Assembly: GCA_040902745.1 (NCBI GenBank)
Contig: JBBDWR010000008.1
Coordinates: 84,837-148,836 of the forward strand
Direction: 5' to 3'
Length of the DNA: 64,000 bases
Source of the DNA: JBBDWR01 sp040902745
GTDB lineage: Bacteria; Actinomycetota; UBA4738; HRBIN12
Shown: positions 8,515-16,301 of the stretch, piece by piece
Position numbering within the stretch: position 1 is the first letter of the stretch
Layout: each line of letters starts with the position of its first letter
Position numbers and translations under genes: made by a program
Notes under the pieces: model-generated
Told to the model about the DNA's origin: nothing
The model's input: only the letters and a program-made list of their open reading frames with translations
Databases searched by the model: none

Positions 8515-9102
8515 TCATCCGATCCGCACTTGTCGCTCCGTGACCGACAGCCTGCCCTCCACGAGGGCGCGGACCGCCATCGGAAGTAGCCGATGCTCCA
8601 CCTCGTGTATCCGCCCCTCCAGCGAGTCCCAGTCGTCGTCCGATGAGACCTCGACCGCCTCCTGGGCAACGATGGGTCCATGATCGATCCGCTCGTCGAC
8701 CAGATGGACGGTGACTCCCGTCACCTTCACCCCCCAGGCGAGTGCCTCCGCGACCCCATGCGCTCCCGGGAACGCGGGGAGCAAAGCCGGGTGAACGTTG
8801 AGGATCCTGCCCCGATACGAGCTGACCACCTCCGGCCCGAGGACCCGCATGAACCCCGCCAGGACGACCGATCCGATCGCGTGCTCGCGCAGCAGTTCCA
8901 TGAGCCGCCGATCGAAATCACCGTCGGATCCGGGATCGATGTGCACCGCCTCGACGCTGCGGTCGCGAGCACGCGTCAGCGCTCCGGCATCCGCCCGATC
9001 CGAAACCACCAACGCGATCCAGGGACCCACGACGGGGTCGTCGAGCAGCGCTTGGAGGTTCGTTCCCCCACCCGAGGCAAGCACGGCAACCCTGGCGTCC
9101 AC
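8515..9102 (-). CDS. purN: phosphoribosylglycinamide formyltransferase
   Basis: Transfers a formyl group from 10-formyl-THF to GAR in purine synthesis. The 195 residues show the phosphate loop ASGGGTNLQ, FMRVLGPEV, the catalytic Asn-His segment NVHPALLPAFPGAHG, and the Asp loop VHLVDERIDHGPIV. The GTG at 9102 is chosen because it gives the family N-terminus (VDARVAVLASGGG) and because a TAGCGT -10 box sits eight bases upstream; the longer open frame beyond it lacks similarity. First gene of a purN-purH transcription unit. Confidence 0.93.
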   Translation of the reverse strand: MDARVAVLASGGGTNLQALLDDPVVGPWIALVVSDRADAGALTRARDRSVEAVHIDPGSDGDFDRRLMELLREHAIGSVVLAGFMRVLGPEVVSSYRGRILNVHPALLPAFPGAHGVAEALAWGVKVTGVTVHLVDERIDHGPIVAQEAVEVSSDDDWDSLEGRIHEVEHRLLPMAVRALVEGRLSVTERQVRIG

Positions 9103-9110
9103 GGCGGCCC

Positions 9111-9116
9111 ACGCTA
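9111..9116 (-). promoter_or_regulatory. -10 box upstream of purN
   Basis: TAGCGT on the minus strand, eight bases before the purN GTG. The spacing would give a nearly leaderless transcript. It shares the short 9103-9218 region with the divergent plus-strand promoter at 9207. Confidence 0.4.
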
Positions 9117-9206
9117 GGCGGGTGCGCCTCGGAGCGTCAACGGGCGGTCCGAGGCGTGTGAGCGGCCGCGGCTTCGCCCGGACGTCGGAGGGCGGCGGCG
9201 TCGCCG

Positions 9207-9212
9207 TACGAT
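9207..9212 (+). promoter_or_regulatory. -10 box, leaderless start at 9219
   Basis: TACGAT followed by exactly six bases and the GTG at 9219. Places the transcription start on the first base of the start codon. No Shine-Dalgarno is present. Confidence 0.55.
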
Positions 9213-9218
9213 GAGCTC

Positions 9219-9827
9219 GTGCCGACCGATGAACGGACCGCGAAGGGCGCCGCCCGCTGCACCGAGCATCCCACGAGCGCGTCGGTGGCGACGTGCGACG
9301 GCTGCGGCCGATCGCTCTGTCTGGCGTGCGCGATCCCGGTGCGCGGTCTCGTGTACGGGGGAGAATGCCTTCCCGACGACGTCGCCGGACACGCTCCATC
9401 GGCAATCCCGGCTCCGCCGCCCGACCCGGCGGGGCGATGGACCGGGATCGGGCTGGGGATCGCCCTGATCGCAACCTTCCTCCCGTGGACACGGTTCGGC
9501 CGGGGGTCGGGTGGGTTCGGCGCGTGGAATGCCACGTGGGCGGGATGCGCCACCGTGGCGTTCCTGATCGGCGCCCTCGTCTGGGCCGTCCGCAGGTTCC
9601 GTCCGGGACGGATGTCAGGAGTGCTCGATCTGGCCCTGGTCGGGTTCGCGGGACTGGGGCTCGCCGCCACCATCATGGCCCTTCTCCGCCCGCCGACGTT
9701 CGCGCGACCCTGGATCGGCCTGTGGATCGCGATCGCGGGGGGAGCCGTGGCCCTGGCCGGCGCGATCTCGATCCTGATCCGCGATGGTCGAGCTGCCCGT
9801 GTGCCCCGTCGGCCCCGGCTGGGGTAG
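9219..9827 (+). CDS. zinc-finger (B-box-like) multi-spanning membrane protein
   Basis: A 202-residue protein of unknown function. The N-terminus carries a Cys/His cluster, RCTEHP..ASVATCDGCGRSLC..C (about residues 13-38), spaced like a small B-box zinc finger found at the N-terminus of many bacterial membrane proteins. Then come a Pro-rich linker and about four hydrophobic segments (GIGLGIALIATFLPW, CATVAFLIGALVWAV, LALVGFAGLGLAATIMALL, LWIAIAGGAVALAGAISILI). The C-terminus is short and basic. GTG start chosen from the leaderless -10 box. The gene is followed after 35 bases by a second zinc-ribbon gene on the same strand; the two are likely co-transcribed and may act together. Confidence 0.75.
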   Translation: MPTDERTAKGAARCTEHPTSASVATCDGCGRSLCLACAIPVRGLVYGGECLPDDVAGHAPSAIPAPPPDPAGRWTGIGLGIALIATFLPWTRFGRGSGGFGAWNATWAGCATVAFLIGALVWAVRRFRPGRMSGVLDLALVGFAGLGLAATIMALLRPPTFARPWIGLWIAIAGGAVALAGAISILIRDGRAARVPRRPRLG

Positions 9828-9862
9828 CCTCACCGGGTACGCCTCGAGGGAAGGAAGCCACC

Positions 9863-10804
9863 GTGAAGAAGTGCCCTTACTGCGCAGAGGAGATCCAGGA
9901 CGAAGCGATCCTGTGCCGCTACTGCCACAGCGATCTGTCCGCGACGGTCCCCCAGGGTCAGTCCTCCGGCGGCCCTGCGGCTGGATATTCGGCCGCGGCG
10001 GATCCGGCCACCGGCACGAGCTCCCCCGGCGTCACCCCGGCGTCCGAGGCGAGCCCCACGCCACCAGCCGTCGGATTGGGTGACACGTGGAGTGCCGGAC
10101 CGAACAGTTCCGATACGGGCACCACGCCGGCTTCCGAAGGCGCGTCCGCCGACGCATCGTTTGGCGATGTCGTCTCGACGCCGAGCGAGACCGGCGCTCC
10201 TGCGGCCGGTTCGGGAACGGCCTTGTGGGGTGCGGGAGCAGCCGGCGCCACCGACGCGGGTACGTCCGCCCCCACCGACACGGCCGGGGCGAGCACCCCA
10301 GCCGAGGAGATCACCTACACCCACACCGGACACCGCTACGTCCTCGGCTACACGACGTCGGCCTTCGGTATCTGGGACCGCCAGAGCCCGGACACGCCGA
10401 TCGAGCGCTTCGATCGCTCCGACGACGGGTGGCGGCAGGCGTGGCAGCGCTACGCCGCGATCGAGCCGAGCAACGCGCCCGTGCAGGCGACCGCGGCGGC
10501 GACGCCGGCGCCCGCTCCGGTCCAGGCCGCCGCGCCCGCAGTAGCGCAGCCGGTCGCGGAGGCGACCGCACCGATCCAAACGGTGGGTGTCGGGTCCTCG
10601 CAAGGCACCGCGGCGCTTCAGTACACACATTCCGGACAGCGGTACCTGCTGGGCTACGGCGCGGAGTTCTTCGGCATCTGGGACCGCAACGCACTCTCCG
10701 AGCCCGTTCGCCGGTATCCGCGGACCGATGACGGATGGCGGCAGGCGTGGCAGGACTTCACGGGCTGGGAGCCGAACAGCGTCGAGGTGGGCATCGGCGG
10801 CTGA
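9863..10804 (+). CDS. zinc-ribbon protein with two copies of an unrecognised GIWDR/GWRQAW domain
   Basis: A 313-residue protein. An N-terminal zinc ribbon has two CxxC knuckles (CPYC at 4-7, CRYC at 18-21). A long low-complexity linker rich in Ala, Gly, Ser, Thr and Pro follows (about 25-148). Two copies of a domain of about 55 residues come next (about 150-205 and 252-307), sharing YTH.G.RY.LGY, FGIWDR and DDGWRQAWQ. The repeats are separated by an Ala/Pro-rich spacer. No signal peptide or membrane segment is seen, so it is probably cytosolic unless tethered by its neighbour. GTG start preceded by AAGGAAG. I do not recognise the repeated domain; a small aromatic-rich binding fold is a guess. 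Confidence 0.75.
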   Translation: MKKCPYCAEEIQDEAILCRYCHSDLSATVPQGQSSGGPAAGYSAAADPATGTSSPGVTPASEASPTPPAVGLGDTWSAGPNSSDTGTTPASEGASADASFGDVVSTPSETGAPAAGSGTALWGAGAAGATDAGTSAPTDTAGASTPAEEITYTHTGHRYVLGYTTSAFGIWDRQSPDTPIERFDRSDDGWRQAWQRYAAIEPSNAPVQATAAATPAPAPVQAAAPAVAQPVAEATAPIQTVGVGSSQGTAALQYTHSGQRYLLGYGAEFFGIWDRNALSEPVRRYPRTDDGWRQAWQDFTGWEPNSVEVGIGG

Positions 10805-10826
10805 ACCCCCGGCGTGGGAAATCCTC

Positions 10827-12116
10827 TCAGACCTGTTCCGCTCGCCCCGGGGTGATGCGGCGAACGACGAGCGGGCCGAGCGCGCCGCCAAGTGCGCCTG
10901 CGCCGACCCCCCACAACAGCGCCAGCAACGCGGCCGGCAACACCGGTGGGCCGTAGCGGACGGACCCTCCGCCCGCGAGCAGGTCGCCCGTGACGTAGAG
11001 GGAGGCGGCTTCTGCAGCGATCGCCACCAGCACCGTCCATGGGATCGCGGCCAGAGCGCCGATACGCACGCGTGCTTTCGCGCCACGCACTCCCGATCGG
11101 CGCGCCGCATGCAACCCGCCCATGACACATGCGATCGCAGGGATCCCCAGAAACAATGAGAACTCCCACGGCGCGCGCACGATCTCGGGAGCGGACCCGG
11201 TCGTCGGGGTCACGAGGTCGAGCGTGATCGATCGCGGGACCCGCCCGGGGCACAGAACGTCGATCGTCGCTTCGCCGGCTTCGATCGTGTCGCAACCGCC
11301 CATCGCCGGCACGAGCAGCCACACGGATTGGTTCGGCAACGCCAACAGATGATGACCGAGCGCGGCGGCGGCCGGACCCACCCCGGAGGATCCGACCCGC
11401 CGGACGTAGGCGGCGCTCGCGTCGGGGCGCGTCGCGGCGAGCAACGCCACCGCCACGATGCCCAACACCAAGGACCATACGAACATGTGCAGCCCGCCTT
11501 CCAGAACGGCGAGCGATCGGGATCCACGGGGAGTCGCTGCAAGGCGCTCGCGAACCGCGAGCACTCCACCCCACGCCCCCGAGCTGCACGTGATCACCGC
11601 CGTCCAGCCGAGCGTCCCGGGCAGCGATGCCCGCACGGTTACGTCGCCGAGCAGCGGGTTCGCCGGCAGCGCGACGGTGACCGCGACCAACGCCGAGACG
11701 GCTACCACGATCGCCGTCACCACGATGCCGACCGCGCCTCCGGCAGCGATCGGGGCGGCGATCCCGCTCGGGACGGCGCGGGCGGTCGCCCGCCCGGCGA
11801 TCACGCAGGCGACCACCGCGAACGCGGTGCCGGTCAGCAGAGCGAAAGCGACACCGCCCGACAGCGGCTCAGCCGGGGCTACGGGGGCGGACGTGAGTGT
11901 GAGCGGGGCGTGGAGGAAGGTGCAGGTGTACAGCCAGCCGATCGCGGGCGAACCGCCGACCGATCCCGGGCCGCCGAACAGGAGCACCGCGAACGCGACC
12001 GCCTGCCCCGCAGTGGCGATCGCCAGCGCGGCCAGGGCGCCGAACGCCACGACCTCTCTCGCGGGCCCAGGCACCACACCGAGGACCCGACGCGGGCCGG
12101 GCCCCGGCGAACTCAC
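10827..12116 (-). CDS. polytopic membrane protein coupled to sucD (DUF6350-like position)
   Basis: A 429-residue integral membrane protein with about nine to ten hydrophobic segments, rich in Ala, Val and Gly, and no recognisable catalytic motif. Its GTG start (12114-12116) overlaps the sucD stop in a GTGA junction, so translation is coupled. Actinobacterial genomes often have a large membrane protein of the DUF6350 type between sucD and purN, and this gene fits in size and place; the assignment to that family is by context rather than by a motif. The extracytoplasmic loop around residues 245-310 is the longest hydrophilic part. Function unknown; the family has been loosely linked to cell-envelope proteins. 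Confidence 0.75.
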   Translation of the reverse strand: MSSPGPGPRRVLGVVPGPAREVVAFGALAALAIATAGQAVAFAVLLFGGPGSVGGSPAIGWLYTCTFLHAPLTLTSAPVAPAEPLSGGVAFALLTGTAFAVVACVIAGRATARAVPSGIAAPIAAGGAVGIVVTAIVVAVSALVAVTVALPANPLLGDVTVRASLPGTLGWTAVITCSSGAWGGVLAVRERLAATPRGSRSLAVLEGGLHMFVWSLVLGIVAVALLAATRPDASAAYVRRVGSSGVGPAAAALGHHLLALPNQSVWLLVPAMGGCDTIEAGEATIDVLCPGRVPRSITLDLVTPTTGSAPEIVRAPWEFSLFLGIPAIACVMGGLHAARRSGVRGAKARVRIGALAAIPWTVLVAIAAEAASLYVTGDLLAGGGSVRYGPPVLPAALLALLWGVGAGALGGALGPLVVRRITPGRAEQV

Positions 12117-12982
12117 CCCACCGTGGCCGCGACCATCTCGGCGACCTCGGTCGGCGTTCGCCCGACCTGCACGCCCACGGCCTCCAGCGCCTCGGCCTTG
12201 GCCTTCGCGGTCCCCGCGGATCCGGTGACGATCGCCCCCGCGTGCCCCATCCGTTTGCCGGGAGGCGCCGTGAAGCCCGCGATGTAGCCGACGACGGGCT
12301 TGTCGATGTGTTCGGCGATGTAGGCGGCCGCGCGCTCTTCCGCGTCGCCGCCGATCTCGCCCACCATCACGACCAGATCGGTGTCGGGGTCGTCTTGGAA
12401 CCGGCGAAGCGAACCGATGTGGTCTATCCCGTTCACCGGATCGCCGCCCATCCCGACGCACGTGGATTGCCCGATGCCGCGCTGGGTGAGTTCGTTGACG
12501 ATCTGATACACGAGTGTGCCGGATCGAGAAACGAGTCCGACGCGTCCCGGCATGCAGACCTCGCCCGGGATGATCCCCACGTTGGACACGCCGGGAGAGA
12601 TCAGGCCCGGGCAGTTCGGCCCGACGAGCGCCGCCTCCTTCCCGCGGAGGTAGCTCGCGACCTGCGCCATGTCGGCGACCGGGATGCCTTCGGTGATCGC
12701 GACGACCACGTGCACGCCTGCGTCGGCCGCCTCACGGATCGCCTCGGCGGCGAAGCGCGGTGGCACGAAGATCAGCGAGGTGTTCGCCCCCGTCTCGGCG
12801 ACGGCGTCCGCCACCGTGTCGAATACCGGGATGCCATCCACGTCCTGTCCCGCCTTGCCCGGAGTGACCCCTGCGACCACGTGGGTGCCGTAGTCGCGAT
12901 TGCGCAGCGAGTGGAACGTGCCCTCGCGACCGGTGATGCCCTGCACCACGACCTTCGTGTTCGAGTCGATCAGGATCGCCAT
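12113..12982 (-). CDS. sucD: succinate--CoA ligase, alpha subunit
   Basis: Alpha subunit of succinyl-CoA synthetase, which converts succinyl-CoA to succinate with ATP or GTP formation in the TCA cycle. The 289 residues hold the CoA-binding Rossmann fold (VVQGITGREGTFH near residue 15), the CoA loop SRSGTLVYQ and the phosphorylated His in GKRMGHAGAIV. The start lies two bases after the sucC stop, and its stop overlaps the next gene. Standard sucC-sucD order. Confidence 0.96.
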   Translation of the reverse strand: MAILIDSNTKVVVQGITGREGTFHSLRNRDYGTHVVAGVTPGKAGQDVDGIPVFDTVADAVAETGANTSLIFVPPRFAAEAIREAADAGVHVVVAITEGIPVADMAQVASYLRGKEAALVGPNCPGLISPGVSNVGIIPGEVCMPGRVGLVSRSGTLVYQIVNELTQRGIGQSTCVGMGGDPVNGIDHIGSLRRFQDDPDTDLVVMVGEIGGDAEERAAAYIAEHIDKPVVGYIAGFTAPPGKRMGHAGAIVTGSAGTAKAKAEALEAVGVQVGRTPTEVAEMVAATVG

Positions 12983-12984
12983 CG

Positions 12985-14127
12985 CTACGCCCCCACCTTC
13001 GCGAGATCGGCCGCCTTCTGTGCCGCTTCGAGCATCGTCGCCGCCGGCACGATCTTCGGGTGGGCCGCCTCGCTCAGGATCCGCCGGCCCTCTTGGGCGT
13101 TCGTCCCGTCGAGCCGAACCACCAAGGGGACCGTCGCCTCCACCTTCTCCAGCGCTCCGAGGATGCCCTGCGCGACGAGGTCGCAGCGGGTGATCCCGCC
13201 GAAGATGTTGATCAGCACCGATCTCACGCTCGGGTCGGACAGGATCACCTCGAGCGAGGTTGCCATCGACTCCGCGCTTGCGCCGCCGCCGATGTCGAGG
13301 AAGTTCGCGGCTCTGGCCCCCGCCTGCTGGACGACGTCGAGGGTCGACATCACGAGCCCGGCACCGTTGCCGATGATCCCGACCTCACCGTCGAGCTTTA
13401 CGTACTGCAGCCCCGCCTCCTTGGCCCGCCCCTCGACGGGATCCACCGGGAACGAGGACGCGAGCGCCGCGATCTCGGGCTGTCGCTCAAGCGCGTTGTC
13501 GTCCACGGTGACCTTCGCATCGAGCGCCACTACTCGTCCGTCGGAGAGCAGCACCAGCGGATTCACCTCGACGAGCGTGGCGTCGGTGGCGCGCAGCACC
13601 TCCCAGAGCTTCGTGAGGATCTCTCCGGCTCCTGCGCGTGCCTCGGACGGGAGGGTCCCCGTCAGGCGACGCACGTGGTATCCGCGTATACCGAGCATCG
13701 CGTCGATGTGCACCCGACGGATCGCGTCGGGTCGCTCGTGTGCGAGGGTCTCGATGTCCACGCCCCCTTCGGCGGTCAGCATCGCGAGGTAGTCCTTGGA
13801 GGAACGATCGAGCAGGATCGAGGTGTAGAACTCCTGGGCGATCGGGAGCAATTCTTCCACCAGCACTCGAGTCACGGGCAGACCCTTGAAGTCCTTCCCG
13901 AGCATGCCCTCGGCCGCATCGGCCACCTCGTCTGCCGTCTTCGCGACGACGACCCCACCGGCCTTGCCGCGACCACCCACCTGCACCTGGACCTTGACGA
14001 CTCCCCTGCCGCCCAGTTCGGTGGCCGCGGCGCGCGCCTCGTCCGCGCTCTCGGCAACGATGCCTCGCGGGACCGCGATCTGATGCGCCGCGAACAGCTC
14101 CTTGCCCTGATGCTCGTAGAGGTCCAT
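12985..14127 (-). CDS. sucC: succinate--CoA ligase (ADP-forming), beta subunit
   Basis: Beta subunit of succinyl-CoA synthetase. The 380 residues begin with the typical MDLYEHQGKELFA, have the ATP-grasp region (VKVQVQVGGRGKAGGV, about residues 43-58), and the phosphohistidine-gripping end with NIFGGITRCDLVA. Upstream, after nine bases, ends the B12-binding mutase subunit gene, so the three genes may form one operon feeding propionate-derived succinyl-CoA into the cycle. Confidence 0.96.
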   Translation of the reverse strand: MDLYEHQGKELFAAHQIAVPRGIVAESADEARAAATELGGRGVVKVQVQVGGRGKAGGVVVAKTADEVADAAEGMLGKDFKGLPVTRVLVEELLPIAQEFYTSILLDRSSKDYLAMLTAEGGVDIETLAHERPDAIRRVHIDAMLGIRGYHVRRLTGTLPSEARAGAGEILTKLWEVLRATDATLVEVNPLVLLSDGRVVALDAKVTVDDNALERQPEIAALASSFPVDPVEGRAKEAGLQYVKLDGEVGIIGNGAGLVMSTLDVVQQAGARAANFLDIGGGASAESMATSLEVILSDPSVRSVLINIFGGITRCDLVAQGILGALEKVEATVPLVVRLDGTNAQEGRRILSEAAHPKIVPAATMLEAAQKAADLAKVGA

Positions 14128-14136
14128 CGATCCCTC

Positions 14137-14553
14137 TCAGGTCGTCGTTGGTCTGTCCACGTCGCCCACGCGATCGCGCAGCCAGTCCACGATGTCGGAG
14201 GTCGGCGCGCCGGGAGTGAAGACCTTCTCGATCCCGTCCGCCTCGAGTTGCGGGATGTCCTCGGCCGGGATCACACCGCCGCCGAAGACGACGATGTCGT
14301 CGCCACCGCGCTGGCGCAGCTGCTGCACAACCTTCGGGAACAGCGTCATGTGCGCCCCGGAGTGACTGGACAGACCGACCGCGTCGGCGTCCTCCTGGAT
14401 CGCGGTCTCGGCGATCTGCTCCGGCGTTTGGTGCAGCCCGGTATAGACAACCTCGAACCCACCGTCACGCAGGGCGCGCGCGACGATCTTGGCCCCACGG
14501 TCGTGCCCGTCGAGGCCCGGCTTGGCGACGATGACGCGGGTTCGCCGGGGCAT
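14137..14553 (-). CDS. methylmalonyl-CoA mutase, stand-alone B12-binding subunit
   Basis: A 138-residue cobalamin-binding domain. The base-off/His-on signature DGHDRG (about residues 13-18), LSSHSGAH and VFGGGVIP are all present and match the C-terminal domain of methylmalonyl-CoA mutase. In two-subunit mutases this domain is a separate protein that pairs with a catalytic barrel subunit, not encoded in this window. The ATG at 14553 fits the conserved PRRTRVIVAKPGLDGHD start; a TATGCT box ten bases upstream of it supports a short-leader start over two further upstream codons. It lies nine bases before sucC, consistent with making succinyl-CoA. Confidence 0.85.
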   Translation of the reverse strand: MPRRTRVIVAKPGLDGHDRGAKIVARALRDGGFEVVYTGLHQTPEQIAETAIQEDADAVGLSSHSGAHMTLFPKVVQQLRQRGGDDIVVFGGGVIPAEDIPQLEADGIEKVFTPGAPTSDIVDWLRDRVGDVDRPTTT

Positions 14554-14596
14554 GGCGGGCGGAAGCATAGCGAACGGCCTGTGCACCCCCACCTAT

Positions 14597-14602
14597 TAGA
14601 CT
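14597..14602 (+). promoter_or_regulatory. -10 box upstream of the DMFase-like gene
   Basis: TAGACT, eight bases before an ATG at 14611. That ATG opens a nine-codon frame whose TGA overlaps the ATG of the DMFase-like gene at 14640. The same hexamer precedes the small gene at 16125. Confidence 0.4.
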
Positions 14603-14610
14603 CGGCGCCG

Positions 14611-14640
14611 ATGCGTGCACATGTGGACGGGATCGACTGA
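14611..14640 (+). CDS. possible nine-residue leader peptide
   Basis: The frame MRAHVDGID ends in TGA, which shares its A with the ATG of the next gene (TGATG). With the TAGACT box upstream it could be a leaderless mini-ORF that brings ribosomes to the next start, which itself has no Shine-Dalgarno. It may equally be chance. No attenuator-like codon run is seen. Confidence 0.25.
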   Translation: MRAHVDGID

Positions 14641-16091
14641 TGCTCGAGGCCTACGTGTGGCCGCAGAGCTATCAGGGCGGCGATCAGATCGAGCTGCGGA
14701 TCTCCACCGACGCTGACGAAGTCGACCTCGAGGTCGCTCGACAAGGCGCCGAACCCGTCCTGGCACATCGGCTCGAAGGCATCGCAGCGACCGATCAGCC
14801 CACCCCCGAGGATGCCTCAGCGTCCGGATGCCGATGGTCCCCGACGGTCTCGTTCACGGCCCCCGACCGATCGGGCTTCTACTCCGTGGTCGTGACGGCC
14901 CGATCCGAGCGAGCCGACGCCTTCTTCGTGGTTCGCCCCGACGCCGACCGGCCCGCGCCGATCCTGCTGGTCCTCGGGACCACGACGTACAGCGCGTACA
15001 ACGATTGGGGGGGTCCCTCGCTCTACACGGGCGGCACGCAGGTCTCGTTCGATCGCCCCCTCGCGCGCGGATTCCTGCACAAGCCGGAACCCGCGAGGCG
15101 AAAGGCGCAACCCGAACCCGACCGCGAGGCGCGCTGGTACTTCGGCTGGGCCGAGCCCAACGGGCTGTCGGTGTGGAGTGGTGGCGCTGCCTGGTGGAAC
15201 TGGGAGCGCCCCTTCACGGCGTGGGCGGAGGAGAACGGGTTCGCGGTCGACGTCGCGGTCTCCCTGGATCTGGAGCAGCACCCCGAGGTGCTGGAGGGCC
15301 ATCGCCTGTTCCTGTCGGTCGGCCACGACGAGTACTGGTCGTGGGGCATGCGCGACACCGTCGAGGACTTCGTGTCCGGGGGCGGCAACGCCGCCTTCTT
15401 CACCGGGAACACCTGCTTCTGGCAGGTCCGCTTCGACGACGAGCGGCGTGAGATGACCTGCTACAAGTACCGCGCCGACGACGACCCCGTTGCGGGCACG
15501 GACGAAGAGCGCTTGCTGTCCGGTGTGTGGTCGGACCGACGCATCGGCCGCCCGGAGTTCGACCTCACCGGCCTGTCGTTCACCCGCGGCGGCTACTCGC
15601 GCTACGGTCTCGGTGTTCCTCGTGCGTCGGGCGGCTTCACGACCTGGCGACCAGACCACTGGGCCCTCGAGGGAACCGACCTGCGCTACGGCGACGCGAT
15701 CGGCATCCCGGACACGATCGCGGCCTACGAGCTCGACGGCTGCGAGATCGAGCTGCGCGACGGTCTGCCGGTGCCGACGCATGCCGACGGTGCGCCCCAG
15801 GGCCTGGAGATCCTCGCCACCGCACCCGCTCGCCTCTGGGCCCAGGACGAGCAGCCGTCGCGTTACGCGCACGAGCCCGGCGAGCTGGAGAACGTGGCGA
15901 TGGCGTTGTTCGGCGACGACTGGCGCGAGCACGTGCATAGGGTGACCAACAACCACGCCGCGATCTCGACCTTCACCCGCACGGGCACGGTGTTCACCGC
16001 AGGGTGCACCGACTGGGCTTGCGGCATCGAGGGCCGCGACCAGGTGGTCGAACAGATCACGCGGAACGTTCTCGACCGGCTTTCTTCCTGA
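14640..16091 (+). CDS. N,N-dimethylformamidase large-subunit-like protein
   Basis: A 483-residue protein resembling the C-terminal part of the large subunit of N,N-dimethylformamidase. Conserved-looking segments are LVLGTTTYSAYNDWGG, the LSVGHDEYWSWGMRD turn (about residues 225-240) and NAAFFTGNTCFWQVRF. In DMFase an iron is held by two Tyr and one Glu; candidate Tyr and Glu residues lie in HDEYW, but the ligands cannot be assigned with confidence. The N-terminal 100 residues look like a beta-sandwich (WPQSYQGGDQIELRIS). Homologues occur widely without proven substrate, so amidohydrolase activity is an inference. No small subunit gene is adjacent. No signal peptide. Confidence 0.75.
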   Translation: MLEAYVWPQSYQGGDQIELRISTDADEVDLEVARQGAEPVLAHRLEGIAATDQPTPEDASASGCRWSPTVSFTAPDRSGFYSVVVTARSERADAFFVVRPDADRPAPILLVLGTTTYSAYNDWGGPSLYTGGTQVSFDRPLARGFLHKPEPARRKAQPEPDREARWYFGWAEPNGLSVWSGGAAWWNWERPFTAWAEENGFAVDVAVSLDLEQHPEVLEGHRLFLSVGHDEYWSWGMRDTVEDFVSGGGNAAFFTGNTCFWQVRFDDERREMTCYKYRADDDPVAGTDEERLLSGVWSDRRIGRPEFDLTGLSFTRGGYSRYGLGVPRASGGFTTWRPDHWALEGTDLRYGDAIGIPDTIAAYELDGCEIELRDGLPVPTHADGAPQGLEILATAPARLWAQDEQPSRYAHEPGELENVAMALFGDDWREHVHRVTNNHAAISTFTRTGTVFTAGCTDWACGIEGRDQVVEQITRNVLDRLSS

Positions 16092-16112
16092 GTCGGACCG
16101 CACACCCACCCG

Positions 16113-16118
16113 TAGACT
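16113..16118 (+). promoter_or_regulatory. -10 box, leaderless start at 16125
   Basis: TAGACT followed by exactly six bases and the ATG at 16125, the spacing of a leaderless transcript. Supports the short downstream frame being a real gene. Confidence 0.5.
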
Positions 16119-16124
16119 CGGTCC

Positions 16125-16292
16125 ATGAGTGTGAAGAAGATCCGGTTCCGGCCACCAGGACTCAAGCAGACCACCAAGGTGGGAACGCTCGGGCCGTTCC
16201 GCGGTCGCATGGGGGTCGCGTGGGTCGTGGCCCCGTTGGTTGCGGGTGTTCTGATCCTGATCGCCGGGTACTTCGCCCTCCGCAGCTTTTAG
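16125..16292 (+). CDS. 55-residue single-span membrane protein
   Basis: The frame starts MSVKKIRFRPPGLKQTTKV and ends LRSF. A strongly basic N-terminal half is followed by one hydrophobic helix (VAWVVAPLVAGVLILIAGYF, about residues 31-50), so it should insert with the N-terminus inside the cell. Support for it as a gene comes from the perfectly placed leaderless -10 box and from the gene filling the space between the DMFase-like gene and pcrA. Its stop and the pcrA stop lie in one small palindrome (TAGCG-CGGCA-CGCTA, 16290-16304). Function unknown. Confidence 0.6.
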   Translation: MSVKKIRFRPPGLKQTTKVGTLGPFRGRMGVAWVVAPLVAGVLILIAGYFALRSF

Positions 16293-16301
16293 CGCGGCAC
16301 G

